Assembly (NCBI GenBank): GCA_905221605.1
Contig: CAJNDS010002655.1
Coordinates: 186,001-250,000, forward strand
From: Symbiodinium natans
Lineage: Eukaryota > Sar > Dinophyceae > Suessiales > Symbiodiniaceae
DNA: 64,000 nucleotides
Direction: 5' to 3'
Shown here: positions 62,226-64,000 of the stretch, piece after piece
How the letters are laid out: each line of letters starts with the position of its first letter
How positions within the stretch are numbered: position 1 is the first letter of the stretch
Made by a program: the position numbers and the translations under genes
The notes under the pieces: generated by a model
What the model was told of the DNA's origin: nothing
The model's database searches: none
What the model saw: only the letters and a program-made list of their open reading frames with translations

Positions 62226-62306
62226 GCGTGGTGCCACAGCTTGCGGCCATGAACCCGAACATGAAGCTCGACATCATCAACGTGCTGTGGCTTCCAGAGA
62301 AGATGT
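62226..62306 (+). CDS. Candidate exon, unidentified protein
   Basis: After a CAAG acceptor the frame reads GVVPQLAAMNPNMKLDIINV. The text looks conserved but I cannot name it. Confidence 0.3.
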
Positions 62307-64000
62307 TCTTGGTAGTTCTCAGTTTCAGGGTGGGCTGCTGGGCTTGAGTATGCTGAGGAGGGATGTTAACTTGTTCAGCTGAGTCCAGGCACGAGCATAC
62401 ACTGAGGCTCTGATCAGGTTGTCAAAGAGAAGAGGGTCATGTTAAGCTACGGATCCGTTCACTCAGTGTCGCGAATCAGATCACCCGAAACCAAGTGACC
62501 GAGAAATCTCATGACTTGCGCCGGTCCAGGGCTGAGGCTTGGGTCAGGTTTTGGGGCTGGCCTCAGGGGCAGGGATTACCCAGGCGATGGCCGATCTTCT
62601 ATCTGCCCAGTCTCAAGCTGACTCAAGCATATCACCCCCTAAACCCTCAGAGGTGCAGCTTGGCAACGGCCCGGCCCAGTACGACTTGAAACTCGGTCTT
62701 TAAGATCCCCCAACAGATCCCCCAACCCCAAGGAGCCCCGAGCCGCGAAGCAGCAGATGGCGAGCAGCTGAGGAAAGTCACTCTGCGAAAGCCGGGCGAG
62801 AGCACCTGGGCCAGGTTAGCTTGTTCATGTGGGCCCCGGACTTCTGGGCTGGGTTTTGGATGCGTTGGGATGTGTCGGATTTCGCAGTCGAAGGTTCCTG
62901 GGGCTCTTGTACCGGCCCCGAAGTCTGAAGAGCTTACGTCCGTTTAGGCCTAAGCCCCCCCCCCCCCCCCAGAATGTGGAGAGCGAGGTGCCGCGCCCGA
63001 GGAGAAGATTCCGCAGAAGCAGCAGGCACTGGTGTGCGATTGAAACAATTGATCAGAGTGTAGTGAAGCACTTTCTCAGTCAGAGCGTTGATATCAATCA
63101 GCACAATCAAAACAGCCCTACTGGTGCCACAGTTATAGGGTTTGGGGCTCGCCCCTCAGCTCCTCGTCTGGGCTTGGTTGGTTTTTTGGAAAGATCTCTC
63201 AATAGTTCAATGCGGGTCTTCGGGGGCTTCTCTGGTTTTGCAAGGGCACGGGTCGTATCGTGGGCTGTCTGCAAGTACCTGCTGGGATTCTGCAAGGTCC
63301 CCGGGAAGGGCCCAGGGTGCCCAAAAGCCTCGAGCCCTCTAAGAAGCCGCAGGTGCCCACCTCGCCGATTTCGGCTGAGCTTGTGGCCTTGCCAAAGGCA
63401 TTGCCAGCAAACTGGGCGAACCAAGACATCAGCGCAGGCGGGAGCCGTTGAGCGAATTCGCCAGAGAGCTTGTCAGCTTCCAACTAAACATGCAGCAAAG
63501 CGTATCTCGGCGCACAGAGAGAGTTGCTGACATCAACTGTCAACCCTTGTGGATTCTTCAGAGGAGCTTAAGTCCAGAGTTGGACTAAGTTGCTCACGTC
63601 CTCAGGTCTGCAATGCGTTTATCACAAGCGCGAAAGCCCTGACCAACATGGGACATTCATGCTTTTAGCTACTATTACAAGGCAAGGTGGGTTGCGAGTG
63701 AGCTTAGCTATTCTGACGAGGTAGGCTACCAGCTATGATGGCCTCAAGAAGGATCCAGTAGCTTGTATGGAAACATCTCACAACCCCCACAACTAGGTGT
63801 TAGATCCATCTGCGCCGCCAGCCCTAAGCTGCTCTGAAGCCCTACTGCTGTGAAGCCCTGAGTCTTTCCTGGCATATGCTTGGCAGGACACTTCCGCAAG
63901 CGATGCGACGTGTCGGGAGATGCGCGCAGCTCACCGGCGATGGTTGGGGCTTGGATTGGTGCAGAGGAGTCAGCACCTTCATGTACACTCACCCAGCTGT
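62300..64000. other. Region with possible exons but no recognised gene
   Basis: Open text at about 62735-62815 (ADGEQLRKVTLRKPGESTWA) and 63260-63480 could be exons. A C homopolymer lies at about 62946-62960. Nothing else is supported to the end of the window. Confidence 0.35.

Noticed and set aside
1-64000. tRNA or rRNA genes
   Set aside because: No cloverleaf arms with A/B box sequences and no conserved rRNA core sequence were noticed on reading either strand.

Overview
This window is eukaryotic nuclear DNA, most probably from a dinoflagellate. The evidence is: many interstitial TTTAGGG/CCCTAAA tracts in both orientations; a ribosomal protein gene whose introns begin with GT, GC or GA, as reported for dinoflagellates; and retroelement ORF families that I recognise from dinoflagellate gene models. 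No rRNA, tRNA or CRISPR was recognised. No computation was run; all homology calls come from reading motifs.

Layout. (1) 1-2.8 kb: repeat-rich DNA with telomere-like tracts and no gene I recognise. (2) 2,827-15,832 (+): a complete-looking 11-exon gene for ribosomal protein L9 (uL6). The eleven exons sum to 579 nt, giving 192 residues plus a stop, which is the length of human RPL9. Nine of its ten introns carry TTTAGGG-type tracts. Intron 7 holds a complete 6.7-kb non-LTR retrotransposon (about 5,815-12,516) with a 13-bp target-site duplication, a poly(A) tail, two intact ORFs in the same frame, and the unusual domain order endonuclease - RNase H - reverse transcriptase. (3) 15.8-31 kb: mostly degraded DNA with a small HGT-motif ORF, an endonuclease fragment and at least three remnants of an R2-like element. 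(4) 31-33.9 kb: more telomere-like tracts and AT-rich DNA. (5) 33,929-51,205 (-): a 17.3-kb LTR retrotransposon with 309-bp LTRs that look identical, a 4-bp target duplication, and candidate PBS and PPT. In its sense direction it encodes Gag with two CCCH fingers and a protease-like motif, then the C-terminal half of a Ty3-type RT with RNase H, an integrase, a BAH/methyltransferase-like protein, the fingers-palm half of RT with YVDD, a KptA/Tpt1-like 2'-phosphotransferase, a zinc-finger membrane protein, and a PLD6-like HKD protein. (6) 51.2-64 kb: telomere-like tracts, foldbacks, an inverted-orientation minisatellite and several short exon-like segments of unidentified host gene(s), one resembling the GMN segment of CorA/Mrs2 magnesium channels.

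The most unusual content is the giant LTR element, with its circularly permuted pol and RNA-processing cargo, followed by the RNase-H-in-the-middle LINE and the near-regular occurrence of telomere-like tracts inside RPL9 introns.
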